From Halolactibacillus alkaliphilus (GTDB lineage Bacteria; Bacillota; Bacilli; Bacillales; Amphibacillaceae), in contig NZ_FOWN01000010.1 in NCBI RefSeq assembly GCF_900115465.1, positions 1 through 64,000 of the forward strand: a stretch of 64,000 nt of DNA, read 5' to 3'. Numbering within the stretch: the first letter of the stretch is position 1; the number at the start of each line of letters is the position of its first letter. Positions 35,443 through 43,500 of this stretch are shown here, one piece after another. A program made the position numbers and the translations under genes. The notes below the pieces were generated by a model. That model was not told the DNA's origin. It ran no database searches and saw only the letters and a list, made by a program, of their open reading frames with translations.

Positions 35443-36540
35443 TTATTCTTCAAGCATTGTTTCATACCCTTGTGTTGTTAACAAGCGATGTGCGTTTAAT
35501 TGGTCGTCTTTTGATACGAAACTGAGCCTCAAAACACCGGTTATTCCTTCTCTTATTTCTAAAATTTCAATATTTTTAATACTAATAGTAGCTTCAGCAA
35601 GTAAGGTCACCACTTGTTTTAATGCACCTGGCTGGTCAAAGATGTCAACATACAAATCGTAAAATGACATCAACGCCCCACGTCCTTTTCGATCTAACCC
35701 ATCACGGTAGCGTTTAGCTTGGTCGAGATAATCATGCATGGCGACTGCCTCATCCGCCTCAAGCATCTGATGTAAGTCCTTCATTTCTAAAATCCAATCT
35801 TCTAACAAGCGTTTAATGACCGCTTTATTTTGAAACAAAATATCTTGCCACATTGTCGGGTTACTAGAAGCTATCCGCGTGATATCCCGAAAACCACCCG
35901 CTGCTAACGTAGGAATCGTCGGGTGTTTTTCTTGCCATTTTTCCGCCTGGTGCACAAGGCTCGACGCAATCAGGTGTGGGAAATGAGAAATGACCGAAGT
36001 CATTTCATCATGTTCTTCACCGTTTAACTGAATAAATTTTGCTTTCGTTGTCGCAAGTAATTGTTCTAACCTTTTAACATCCTGATCGGTGGCGCTTTTT
36101 GTTTTTGTTAAAACATAAATAGCATTTTCGAATAAATGTTCCTTCGCAGCTTCAATGCCACGTTTATGTGAACCAGCCATCGGGTGCCCCCCAACAAAGT
36201 GGATACGTGGATTAGTTAATTGTTCTGCTCTTTGCAAAACGGACTGTTTCACAGAGCTTACATCTGTCACAAGTATATCCGTTGTTAAGACCATATCGTT
36301 CATTTGATCAATCAAGTCACACGTAACAGACACAGGACAAGCTAATATAACGATATCTACTGCGCGAACAGCTGCTTCAAAGCTCTCGTAAACGTCATGA
36401 ACAATTCGCTTGTCTTTCGCATACGCTAAGGTGGCTTGGTCGTGATCATAACCAAGCACCGTATGCGATGTATCTGATGTTAAGTTTAGTGCCAATGACC
36501 CACCGATTAAACCGAGACCTGCAATAAGTATATGCGTCAT
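35443..36540 (-). CDS. tyrA: Prephenate dehydrogenase with C-terminal ACT domain
   Basis: Oxidatively decarboxylates prephenate to hydroxyphenylpyruvate for tyrosine. It has 365 residues. The NAD-binding loop is Gly-Leu-Gly-Leu-Ile-Gly-Gly-Ser-Leu near residue 8. The catalytic His-Pro-Met-Ala-Gly-Ser-His near 122 and Ser-His-Phe-Pro-His-Leu near 187 follow. An ACT domain (about 293-365), which senses amino acids, closes the protein, so feedback control by tyrosine is likely. The start codon overlaps the hisC stop (TAATG). Confidence 0.95.
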   Translation of the reverse strand: MTHILIAGLGLIGGSLALNLTSDTSHTVLGYDHDQATLAYAKDKRIVHDVYESFEAAVRAVDIVILACPVSVTCDLIDQMNDMVLTTDILVTDVSSVKQSVLQRAEQLTNPRIHFVGGHPMAGSHKRGIEAAKEHLFENAIYVLTKTKSATDQDVKRLEQLLATTKAKFIQLNGEEHDEMTSVISHFPHLIASSLVHQAEKWQEKHPTIPTLAAGGFRDITRIASSNPTMWQDILFQNKAVIKRLLEDWILEMKDLHQMLEADEAVAMHDYLDQAKRYRDGLDRKGRGALMSFYDLYVDIFDQPGALKQVVTLLAEATISIKNIEILEIREGITGVLRLSFVSKDDQLNAHRLLTTQGYETMLEE

Positions 36541-37643
36541 TAAATATCGTCCTCTGCATGCAGTTTAAGGAAATCGGCAATATGATGAGCCATCTCCAAC
36601 ATATCTTCTTTTTCGCCAATGGTTATTCGAACGGTATTGGGCATACCAAGCGCTTCACCGGAACGGATAATGAAGCCTTGCTGGATTAAGTAATCAAACA
36701 ACAAATCACCTGATACAGGCAGTTTAATTAAGACGAAGTTTGTTTCACTATCGTAATAATCAAGCCCTTGCTCATCAAGAAAGTCAATAAACACTTGCTT
36801 ATTTTTATTTGTTTCACCGACACTATAATTAATGAATGCCTGATCGCGGTAAGCTTCCACCGCTGCAAATTGCGCTAGTTTTGTTGTATTAAAAGGTCCG
36901 CGCGCGATATTTAATATGTTTGCAACTTCTAGTGCCGCAATACCAAATCCAATCCGTAAGCCAGCAAGACCATAAGCTTTTGAAAATGTTCTTAAAACGA
37001 TGAAATTAGGGTAACGGTGTATATAACTTAAACTATCTGGTGCATCAGCTGCAGTTATATACTCATAATAAGCTTCGTCCATAACGACTAAAATGTCTTC
37101 TGGACATACTTCTAAGAAGCGCTCAAGTGATGGTTGGTTAATAATACACCCGGTTGGATTGTTCGGTGAACATAACCAGATAACACGCGTATCTTGATCA
37201 ATGGCATCTAACATACCTTGTAAATCATGGTAACCATTTAAGAGTGGCACTTCTTTAATTGCCGCACCTTGGATTAAGGCATTATGTTTATATTGTGGGA
37301 ATGTCGGCGTTGCCATAATAGTATTTGTGCCTTCTTCCAAATAAACCCGACAAATAATATCAATCACTTCATCGGAACCACAGCCAAAAACTATTTGATC
37401 CATATCTAGATTTAAATCCTTACTTATCACTTCGCGTAAGACTGTCGCATAACCATCTGGATATATTTCAAAGTGGTTTGCTGACTCTTTGACGACTTGA
37501 TCAACTTTTTTTGAATAGCCAAAAGGGTTTTCATTTGAGGCTAATTTAACAATGCGCTCAAGGCCGAGTTCTTTTTGTACTTCTTCTACTTGTTTTCCAG
37601 GTTTATACGGTGACATTTGATGAAATATTTGTTTATGTCTCAT
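36540..37643 (-). CDS. hisC: Histidinol-phosphate / aromatic aminotransferase
   Basis: A class II PLP aminotransferase of 367 residues. In bacilli this aro-operon enzyme serves both histidinol phosphate and aromatic keto acids. Visible motifs are Leu-Ala-Ser-Asn-Glu-Asn-Pro-Phe-Gly near residue 34, Ser-Pro-Asn-Asn-Pro-Thr-Gly near 158, and the PLP Lys in Thr-Phe-Ser-Lys-Ala-Tyr-Gly-Leu-Ala-Gly-Leu-Arg near 222. The start overlaps aroH by four bases (ATGA). No other his gene is in this window, so the tyrosine/phenylalanine role is likely the one in force here. Confidence 0.93.
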   Translation of the reverse strand: MRHKQIFHQMSPYKPGKQVEEVQKELGLERIVKLASNENPFGYSKKVDQVVKESANHFEIYPDGYATVLREVISKDLNLDMDQIVFGCGSDEVIDIICRVYLEEGTNTIMATPTFPQYKHNALIQGAAIKEVPLLNGYHDLQGMLDAIDQDTRVIWLCSPNNPTGCIINQPSLERFLEVCPEDILVVMDEAYYEYITAADAPDSLSYIHRYPNFIVLRTFSKAYGLAGLRIGFGIAALEVANILNIARGPFNTTKLAQFAAVEAYRDQAFINYSVGETNKNKQVFIDFLDEQGLDYYDSETNFVLIKLPVSGDLLFDYLIQQGFIIRSGEALGMPNTVRITIGEKEDMLEMAHHIADFLKLHAEDDI

Positions 37644-38011
37644 GCTTTCCCCTCCACTAAATCCGGACGTAACTTGACTGCTTCTTCTTGATAGATATGA
37701 ACAATGTCCGTTTGTTTTTGATCTGTGTTAACTGTTAACATTAGCCGGATACAATACGGCAAGCCGTTAGGTACATCAATTTCCTTCATACACATAACAG
37801 GAACGTAAGTCCAGCCCTCTTTTTCACGAATAGGACGTGCAGGAAACGCTTGATTGATGTCATCGGTTACTGACACAAGTACGTGCGCAACATCTTCTGG
37901 CTCAATATTATTAGTTGAAACAATCGCATCAAGTAAGTTTTTCGTTTTTTCGTATATCTCAGTTTGTTCATTACTGCTAACTGTGGTAGCCCCTCTAATG
38001 CCGCGAATCAT
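37640..38011 (-). CDS. aroH: Chorismate mutase, AroH type
   Basis: Converts chorismate to prephenate. The 123-residue protein is the trimeric AroH class, not the helical type. Arg7 in Ile-Arg-Gly-Ile-Arg-Gly-Ala-Thr-Thr is the active-site Arg, and Ala-Arg-Pro-Ile-Arg near 59, Pro-Val-Met-Cys near 71 and a Cys-Ile-Arg near 87 complete the site. It overlaps aroB by four bases and hisC by four. In B. subtilis the trpEDCFBA genes lie between aroH and hisC; here the two are joined directly. Confidence 0.95.
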   Translation of the reverse strand: MIRGIRGATTVSSNEQTEIYEKTKNLLDAIVSTNNIEPEDVAHVLVSVTDDINQAFPARPIREKEGWTYVPVMCMKEIDVPNGLPYCIRLMLTVNTDQKQTDIVHIYQEEAVKLRPDLVEGKA

Positions 38012-39087
38012 CTTATCACCATGCTTTCTAAAAATGTTTCAAGTTGCTGTCTAAGGATGACATCATCCATATCAACCATTTTCGGTGAACCTAGCGATTC
38101 TAAGAGGACCATTTTAATTTGTTGATTTTTTGTTTTCTTATCTCGTTTCATTCGGTCCATTAACTTATTCACATTCAAGTTAGGTAATGTAAGTGGATAG
38201 TTGTTGTGTTTTAACCACTCCAAAAAAGCTTGAATAGGTAAGTCAACCTTAAAGTGCTTTTCACTGACTGCCATCGCAAATAACATCCCAATTGCTACTG
38301 CTTCACCGTGCGTCATCTTTCCATAACCGAGTTCTGCTTCAATGGCATGACCTAGCGTATGACCAAAATTTAAAAACTGACGAATATCAGCTTCACGTTC
38401 ATCTTCTTCGACGATTTTTGCTTTCACATTAATACCATTTATTAAATCTCTAATGAGTGTTTTTTGATCGAGGGATTCGTTCAAAGTCACAGGGATAATT
38501 TGATCCCAAAAAGGTGGTTGATGAATCATGCTATGTTTTGCGATTTCAGCATAGCCTGAGCGTATTTCTCTAAAGGGAATGGTTTGTAATGTGTCCACAT
38601 CATAAATAACCGCAACAGGTGGATAAAAGGCACCAATAAGATTTTTACCGAGCGGATGGTTAATCGCAACTTTTCCACCAACACTAGAATCATGAGCCAA
38701 TATTGTCGTAGGCATCTGGATAAAATCTACACCTCGAAGATAAGTGGATGCCACAAACCCTGCTAAGTCACCGATCATACCTCCACCTAAGGCAATGATT
38801 AAACCATTGCGATCTAAACCTGCTTCAATAAGTTGCGTCATTAAATCAAAATAAACGTGACTACTTTTAGATTCTTCTCCAGCTGGAACAATGGAATAAT
38901 ACACTTTAAAATCATCTTTTAATGTATTATACACCTCATCTAAGTAAAGTGTCGCGACATTTGAGTCGGTAATTATATAGACAGATTGATAACGAGGATT
39001 GATGAAGGACTTCAGTTTAAACCGAAGTCCCTTGTCAATAACCACTTGATAATCGTGTGTACTTGTTTTAATTGTTAACTTTTCCAT
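38008..39087 (-). CDS. aroB: 3-dehydroquinate synthase
   Basis: Second step of the shikimate pathway, NAD- and zinc-dependent. It has 359 residues. The NAD-binding Gly-Gly-Gly-Met-Ile-Gly-Asp-Leu-Ala-Gly-Phe near residue 95 is clear. Active-site residues occur in Pro-Thr-Thr-Ile-Leu-Ala-His-Asp-Ser-Ser-Val-Gly-Gly-Lys, and the zinc ligands in Leu-Asn-Phe-Gly-His-Thr-Leu-Gly-His-Ala-Ile-Glu. The ATG at 39087 overlaps the aroC stop (TAATG); an in-frame start nine bases up is less likely. Confidence 0.95.
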   Translation of the reverse strand: MEKLTIKTSTHDYQVVIDKGLRFKLKSFINPRYQSVYIITDSNVATLYLDEVYNTLKDDFKVYYSIVPAGEESKSSHVYFDLMTQLIEAGLDRNGLIIALGGGMIGDLAGFVASTYLRGVDFIQMPTTILAHDSSVGGKVAINHPLGKNLIGAFYPPVAVIYDVDTLQTIPFREIRSGYAEIAKHSMIHQPPFWDQIIPVTLNESLDQKTLIRDLINGINVKAKIVEEDEREADIRQFLNFGHTLGHAIEAELGYGKMTHGEAVAIGMLFAMAVSEKHFKVDLPIQAFLEWLKHNNYPLTLPNLNVNKLMDRMKRDKKTKNQQIKMVLLESLGSPKMVDMDDVILRQQLETFLESMVIR

Positions 39088-40253
39088 TAGAAACACCGAA
39101 TTTCTTCACGGTATTGATCAAACGCTTCTTTAAGTTTTATGAATTGATCATTCGGAAATTGCTCAAGTATAGCTTTTGCAACTTCAAAAGCCACAACATG
39201 TTCCATCACCACAGCCGCTGCGGGAACAGCACATGAATCGGAGCGTTCAATACTTGCGCTGAATACTTCTTTTGATTCAATATCGACAGATTGTAGCGGT
39301 TTATAAAGCGTTGGAATCGGCTTCATCACACCTCTAACCACGACAGGCATACCTGAGGTCATACCTCCTTCAAAACCGCCTAAGTTATTTGTGCGACGAC
39401 TAAAACCTTCTTTTTCTGACCAAATAATTTCATCATGAACTTTAGAACCTGGTCTTCTGCTAGCTTCAAAACCAATACCGAACTCCACGCCTTTGAATGC
39501 ATTAATCGATTGAACCGCAAAAGCTAAACGTGCATCCAATTTCCGGTCATAATGCACATATGAACCTATTCCTGCCGGAAGTCCTTCTATCACCACTTCA
39601 CAAATACCACCAATTGAATCGCCCTCTTTTTTTGCTTGATCGATCGCATCTCGCATGGGCTGTTCTACGTCGGGATCAAGCACGCGCACATCAGATGCCT
39701 CTGATCGCTGAATTTTTTGTTCTATCGTGAGCTCCGGTTGATCTTTCGCTGTAATACCAGCAATTTCATGTACATAACCGACAATCTTCACACCAAGGTG
39801 GTTGAGTAGTGTTTTAGCAACCGCACCAGCAGCTACCCGGGCACCTGTTTCTCTGGCAGAAGAACGTTCTAAAATGTTTCGCATATCACGGTGCCCATAT
39901 TTCATTGCGCCATTTAAATCGGCATGGCCAGGGCGTGGTCGTGTGACCGTTCGGCGAATTTCTTTATCTAAATCTATTGGGTCTTCACCCATAATATCTT
40001 CCCAATGTTTAAAGTCATCATTTTTTACAACCATGGCGATAGGCGAACCTAACGTATAACCATGACGTACGCCCCCACAAATGTCGACAAGGTCTTTCTC
40101 AATTTGCATACGTTTTCCACGCCCATAACCCTTTTGTCTTCTTAATAATGATTCATTTATATTTTCTGATGTCAGCGGCATCCCCGCCGGCACACCTTCA
40201 ACAATTGTTGTCAGTTGTTTACCGTGGGATTCTCCAGCAGTTAAGTATCTCAT
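39087..40253 (-). CDS. aroC: Chorismate synthase
   Basis: Makes chorismate from EPSP using reduced flavin. It has 388 residues. The family motifs are Gly-Glu-Ser-His-Gly near residue 7, Arg-Arg-Gln-x-Gly-Tyr-Gly-Arg-Gly near 39, Arg-Pro-Gly-His-Ala-Asp near 104, [10 protein letters not shown] near 130 and [10 protein letters not shown] near 295. It is the first gene of the aro operon (aroF in B. subtilis usage), with a GGGGGAG ribosome site. Its promoter should lie within 40254-40360, where I see AT-rich sequence but no convincing -35. Confidence 0.95.
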   Translation of the reverse strand: MRYLTAGESHGKQLTTIVEGVPAGMPLTSENINESLLRRQKGYGRGKRMQIEKDLVDICGGVRHGYTLGSPIAMVVKNDDFKHWEDIMGEDPIDLDKEIRRTVTRPRPGHADLNGAMKYGHRDMRNILERSSARETGARVAAGAVAKTLLNHLGVKIVGYVHEIAGITAKDQPELTIEQKIQRSEASDVRVLDPDVEQPMRDAIDQAKKEGDSIGGICEVVIEGLPAGIGSYVHYDRKLDARLAFAVQSINAFKGVEFGIGFEASRRPGSKVHDEIIWSEKEGFSRRTNNLGGFEGGMTSGMPVVVRGVMKPIPTLYKPLQSVDIESKEVFSASIERSDSCAVPAAAVVMEHVVAFEVAKAILEQFPNDQFIKLKEAFDQYREEIRCF

Positions 40254-40359
40254 AATCCGTCTCCCCCAAAAGTTATTTTTAAATTAATATAACATACCTT
40301 AGGGCTTCTGTGTGCGATAAATTGATAGATTATTCTTTTTTTTCGAAATTTTACACAAG

Positions 40360-40392
40360 CTAAACAAGAGGAGTAGCGAACGACTCCTCAAA
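40360..40392 (-). terminator. Rho-independent terminator after cheR
   Basis: GAGGAGT / ACTCCTC stem with 8-base loop and TTGTTT on the minus strand. It separates cheR from the aro operon. Confidence 0.75.
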
Positions 40393-40393
40393 A

Positions 40394-41179
40394 TCACTTT
40401 ATAAACGTTTGTACTTTTTGATAGAAGAATGTATCAACTACCTTAAATTGATAGCGCTCAGGACTAAATATTTGTTCTGTACTACCAACAAAGAAAATAC
40501 CTTGATCTCTTAATGAATGTGAGAACTTCTGGTAAATAGCATGCTTCGCTTCTTCAGTAAAATAAATCATAACATTACGACAGACAATTAAATCAAAGTT
40601 CTTAGGATAAGGGTCTTCCAGTAAGTTATGTTTCTTAAATGTGATAGCTTTCTTTAGCATTGGATCAATGCGATAAACATTATTTTCATAAGTAAAATAA
40701 CGCTTTTTCAGTGCTTCTGGCACTTCTTTTAAAGCACGATCTGTATAAATGCCTTCTTTTGCACGTGCCAATATCTTTTCATCTAGGTCTGTCGCAAGAA
40801 TTTCCACTTTAGATAAGTCGATATGCTGACTTAATAACATGGCCAAAGTATAAGGTTCATCTCCTGATGAACATGCGGCACTCCAAATTTTAAATGTTTG
40901 ACCTGGCTTAATTAACATCGGTAAGATTTTTTTATCTAATACGTCCCAGCGTCCCTTATTCCGAAAAAACTCCGATACATTTATTGTCATTTTATCTAAA
41001 AATTCATGCAACATCACTTCATCCTGTTTTAAAACAGCGTGATAGTCCATAAACGTTTTGAAGCCTCGCTTATCCCTTAGTGAGCTTAATCGACGCTTCA
41101 TTTGGACTTCTTTATATAAATTTAAATCAATTCCCGTTTGTTTATAAATTGCTTGAACAAATGCTTGATAGTCTGGCAT
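40394..41179 (-). CDS. cheR: Chemotaxis receptor methyltransferase CheR
   Basis: Methylates glutamates on chemoreceptors with SAM at the membrane-cytoplasm face. It has 261 residues. An N-terminal helical domain (about 1-75) precedes the methyltransferase core with Trp-Ser-Ala-Ala-Cys-Ser-Ser-Gly-Asp-Glu-Pro-Tyr near residue 98, Ala-Thr-Asp-Leu-Asp near 128 and Cys-Arg-Asn-Val-Met-Ile-Tyr-Phe near 200. Its place between aroC and the hep genes is as in B. subtilis, except that ndk is not here. Presence implies a motile, chemotactic cell with receptors encoded elsewhere. Confidence 0.93.
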   Translation of the reverse strand: MPDYQAFVQAIYKQTGIDLNLYKEVQMKRRLSSLRDKRGFKTFMDYHAVLKQDEVMLHEFLDKMTINVSEFFRNKGRWDVLDKKILPMLIKPGQTFKIWSAACSSGDEPYTLAMLLSQHIDLSKVEILATDLDEKILARAKEGIYTDRALKEVPEALKKRYFTYENNVYRIDPMLKKAITFKKHNLLEDPYPKNFDLIVCRNVMIYFTEEAKHAIYQKFSHSLRDQGIFFVGSTEQIFSPERYQFKVVDTFFYQKVQTFIK

Positions 41180-41204
41180 AATGAATGGCTCCTCTTTTCT
41201 CTTC

Positions 41205-42578
41205 TTACCGCGTACGCTTATATAAGGCTGTCGTAAAATATATCAAATGATACCTCACCATTGGATTTTTCAGTTGCCTAATATCTCCTAGTGCCCGCTC
41301 AATATAACGGTGCGCTAATTGTTTCGTCCTCTTAAGTCCCACATTTAAAAAATCCACATCTGGCTGAGTTGCCGCGACATCATCTGCATGACTTTTAGTT
41401 GCACGTTTAGATGAATACAAATCTTGATAGATGACCGGCAATGTTCGATAACCATTGGCTTGGTCGACTGAAGTAGGTTTACCAAGTTTACATTCACCAG
41501 CCGTGACATCTAACATATCATCTTTTAACTGATAGGCCATGCCAATCGCGAATCCTGCACGCTTTAACAAGCGTAGCTGATCTGGTTCTACTTGACCTAA
41601 ATAACCCGCAGTGTGCAAAATAACTTCTACAAATAAAGCGGTCTTGTCTCGAACGAGTTTAAGGTAACGATAAGGTGACAGCTGTTGACTATAACGGTAA
41701 GTTTGTTGTGATAATTCACCTCGGACCATGCGATAAAATAGCTGGCTAAATAGCTGGTGAATCTTATTATCTTTTATATCGGCAAGTAAAGAAAGACTTT
41801 GAGTAAAAATTATATTTCCTATATGTAAAGCAGTTAATTGATTGAATGTTTGATGAAGGGTAGGTGTGTGGCGCCGAAGAACGGCTTGATCAATCAAATC
41901 GTCATGAATCAAACTCGCTAAATGGATGCCTTCGATAGCAGCGCCAATTTTCACAAGGCTTAACGACGGTTTCTCAAGGTGTGGTGACGCATGATAAAAC
42001 AATTTCAGACGCGTCTTTTTACCACCTGACCCCATCAATCTTATTAACGCTTGATTTTGCTTGTCAGTTAATACGAGAAACTGTTGAGACATGACTTCTG
42101 TGACAGCTGCAATATAAGTGTCGATGTCATTATAAGTTAGAATGGGCTCAATTGTCACAAGGTCGCTTACTTTGTCTTCCGCCTGCCAAAGTATTTTAAA
42201 GTAATCTGAGTAGTCATCCGTCATTAAAGTTTGCTGAGAATTTTTCACGTAGTAGTCTCTAAGCCGGACGACGATAACTTTAAAAGTATTCAGCTCATGG
42301 TGAGTGATAAGGTAACGATAAAACAGACTACTGTAATAGTCACCCGTCAAAATATCGTTCGCTAGACTGTTGGGTTCTTTTAATACATGCGCCCGATGAC
42401 TGCGGCGTAAATAGAGGACAGGGATAACACATCTTATAAATGTATCTAGTTGATAGCGCGTTGGCCCAGCAATCGCTAGCCACACTTTAATCAGACATTG
42501 TTCACTGCTATTAAGTGCCAATGCCTGATCATGTTGATGGATTTTCCGCTCAATTTCTTGCTGTCGTTGAGTGTCCAC
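41205..42578 (-). CDS. Fused heptaprenyl diphosphate synthase: HepS-like domain plus HepT polyprenyl synthase domain
   Basis: A long-chain prenyl diphosphate synthase of about 457 residues. The C-terminal part (about 170-457) is a trans-prenyltransferase with both Asp-rich motifs (His-Asp-Asp-Leu-Ile-Asp and Gln-Leu-Lys-Asp-Asp-Met-Leu-Asp). The upstream substrate loop reads Gly-Gly-Lys-Lys-Thr-Arg-Leu rather than Gly-Gly-Lys-Arg-x-Arg-Pro. The N-terminal part resembles HepS, the small subunit, around Leu-Thr-Gly-Asp-Tyr-Tyr-Ser. B. subtilis encodes these as separate genes with menH between them. The GTG at 42578 has a GGAG site; ATG 42593 is an alternative. Both overlap mtrB. Confidence 0.75.
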   Translation of the reverse strand: MDTQRQQEIERKIHQHDQALALNSSEQCLIKVWLAIAGPTRYQLDTFIRCVIPVLYLRRSHRAHVLKEPNSLANDILTGDYYSSLFYRYLITHHELNTFKVIVVRLRDYYVKNSQQTLMTDDYSDYFKILWQAEDKVSDLVTIEPILTYNDIDTYIAAVTEVMSQQFLVLTDKQNQALIRLMGSGGKKTRLKLFYHASPHLEKPSLSLVKIGAAIEGIHLASLIHDDLIDQAVLRRHTPTLHQTFNQLTALHIGNIIFTQSLSLLADIKDNKIHQLFSQLFYRMVRGELSQQTYRYSQQLSPYRYLKLVRDKTALFVEVILHTAGYLGQVEPDQLRLLKRAGFAIGMAYQLKDDMLDVTAGECKLGKPTSVDQANGYRTLPVIYQDLYSSKRATKSHADDVAATQPDVDFLNVGLKRTKQLAHRYIERALGDIRQLKNPMVRYHLIYFTTALYKRTR

Positions 42579-42789
42579 TCTGTATGTCTCCATAGCTTGA
42601 TTTTATTTCGGCAGAACCTTTAACTTTGATCGCAGAAGTATGATCTGTAAACTGCACAACAAGAACTTCTCCTCTATCTAATTTCTCGGAATGGTGGAAC
42701 TTTGTCGCCTGTCCTCGTGTAAGACCGATGACTTGAACGCCATCTTCTAATGCCTTAATAATCATGTAGTCCGATTGCATAGTCTTCAT
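42550..42789 (-). CDS. mtrB: trp RNA-binding attenuation protein (TRAP)
   Basis: An 11-mer ring protein that, when loaded with tryptophan, binds repeated GAG/UAG triplets in leader RNAs and switches off trp genes. It has 79 residues. Nearly all of the B. subtilis sequence is recognisable, including Val-Ile-Gly-Leu-Thr-Arg-Gly, Lys-Phe-His-His-Ser-Glu-Lys-Leu-Asp and Thr-Ser-Ala-Ile-Lys-Val. The RNA-contacting Lys37 and Lys56 equivalents are kept; the Arg58 equivalent is Lys. The usual partner mtrA (folE) is not next to it, nor are trp genes in this window. It overlaps the hep fusion gene. Confidence 0.95.
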   Translation of the reverse strand: MKTMQSDYMIIKALEDGVQVIGLTRGQATKFHHSEKLDRGEVLVVQFTDHTSAIKVKGSAEIKSSYGDIQSGHSTTARN

Positions 42790-42796
42790 CCTTTCT

Positions 42797-42832
42797 AATT
42801 AAAAAGAGGATGCAGCTTTCTGCATCCTCTGA
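42797..42832 (-). terminator. Rho-independent terminator after hbs
   Basis: AGAGGATGCAG / CTGCATCCTCT perfect stem with a four-base loop, followed by TTTTTAATT on the minus strand. It lies 17 bases past the hbs stop codon and just upstream of mtrB. Confidence 0.92.
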
Positions 42833-42848
42833 ATCGCCCTATGTAACA

Positions 42849-43121
42849 TTATTTTACGATATCTTTAAGGGCTTTACCTGGTTTGAAAGCAGGTACTTTG
42901 CTTGCTGGGATTTCAATCTCAGCACCAGTTTGTGGGTTGCGGCCTTTACGAGCAGCACGATCACGCACTTCAAAGTTACCAAAACCAATTAATTGTACTT
43001 TTTCACCATCTTTAAGTGAATCCATGATTGATTCAAAAACTGCGTCAACAGCTTTAGTTGCGTCCTTTTTAGAAAGTTCGCTTTTTTCAGCCACAGCATT
43101 AATTAGATCTGTCTTGTTCAT
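42849..43121 (-). CDS. hbs: HU-type nucleoid DNA-binding protein
   Basis: The major histone-like protein. It has 90 residues with the family start Met-Asn-Lys-Thr-Asp-Leu-Ile, the central Gly-Phe-Gly-Asn-Phe-Glu-Val-Arg and the beta-arm Arg-Lys-Gly-Arg-Asn-Pro-Gln-Thr-Gly, ending Pro-Gly-Lys-Ala-Leu-Lys-Asp. The ATG at 43121 follows an exceptionally strong GGGAGGAGGTG site. An upstream in-frame codon at 43142 lies before that site and is rejected. A strong promoter and a 5' hairpin lie upstream, and a clean terminator follows, so it is a highly expressed single-gene unit. Confidence 0.97.
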   Translation of the reverse strand: MNKTDLINAVAEKSELSKKDATKAVDAVFESIMDSLKDGEKVQLIGFGNFEVRDRAARKGRNPQTGAEIEIPASKVPAFKPGKALKDIVK

Positions 43122-43140
43122 GATATTCACCTCCTCCCGC

Positions 43141-43171
43141 ATTTAAATTCATGAAGCATGAGAATTTAAAT
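43141..43171 (-). promoter_or_regulatory. 5' leader hairpin immediately upstream of the hbs ribosome site
   Basis: ATTTAAATTC pairs with GAATTTAAAT, extended inward by CATG/CATG around a three-base loop, leaving one bulged base. It ends about two bases before the GGGAGGAGGTG ribosome site of hbs. Such placement could protect or regulate the mRNA, for example as a 5' stabiliser, or it could be a binding palindrome. Not annotated in any family I know. Confidence 0.6.
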
Positions 43172-43244
43172 GGTGTTTAATCCATTCGTTCACAAGTTTC
43201 TGCAATTCTATACTTCCGTCACAAATAAATCGGTGACAAGCCTT

Positions 43245-43273
43245 ATAATATACGACTTTTATCGTAAATTCAA
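43245..43273 (-). promoter_or_regulatory. Vegetative promoter of hbs
   Basis: On the minus strand TTGAAT (43268-43273) and TATTAT (43245-43250) are separated by exactly 17 bases, a good SigA match. Transcription would begin about 115 bases upstream of the hbs start. The rest of the 350-base gap between spoIVA and hbs (43274-43470) holds no gene that I see. Confidence 0.7.
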
Positions 43274-43470
43274 CAAAAATCGAAAGAAAGAATGAAAAAT
43301 AACCCATTCTCGTTAAATATTATCCAATATATCCCTATAAAGCATCAATTATCTGAATATTCATCACTTAAACCACCGACAAATAGCTGTAAACCACAGA
43401 AACTCACATCTAGTTTACCCAAACATGACATTTTTATACGTTTATATTCTTCTGAAAAACTAAGAACACT

Positions 43471-43500
43471 CAAAGGGTACGGCTTACGCCGTACCCTTTG
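43471..43500 (-). terminator. Hairpin directly after spoIVA (probable terminator)
   Basis: CAAAGGGTACGG / CCGTACCCTTTG with a six-base loop touches the spoIVA stop codon. The T-tract after the minus-strand stem is poor (GAGTGTTC), so termination efficiency is uncertain. Confidence 0.6.
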
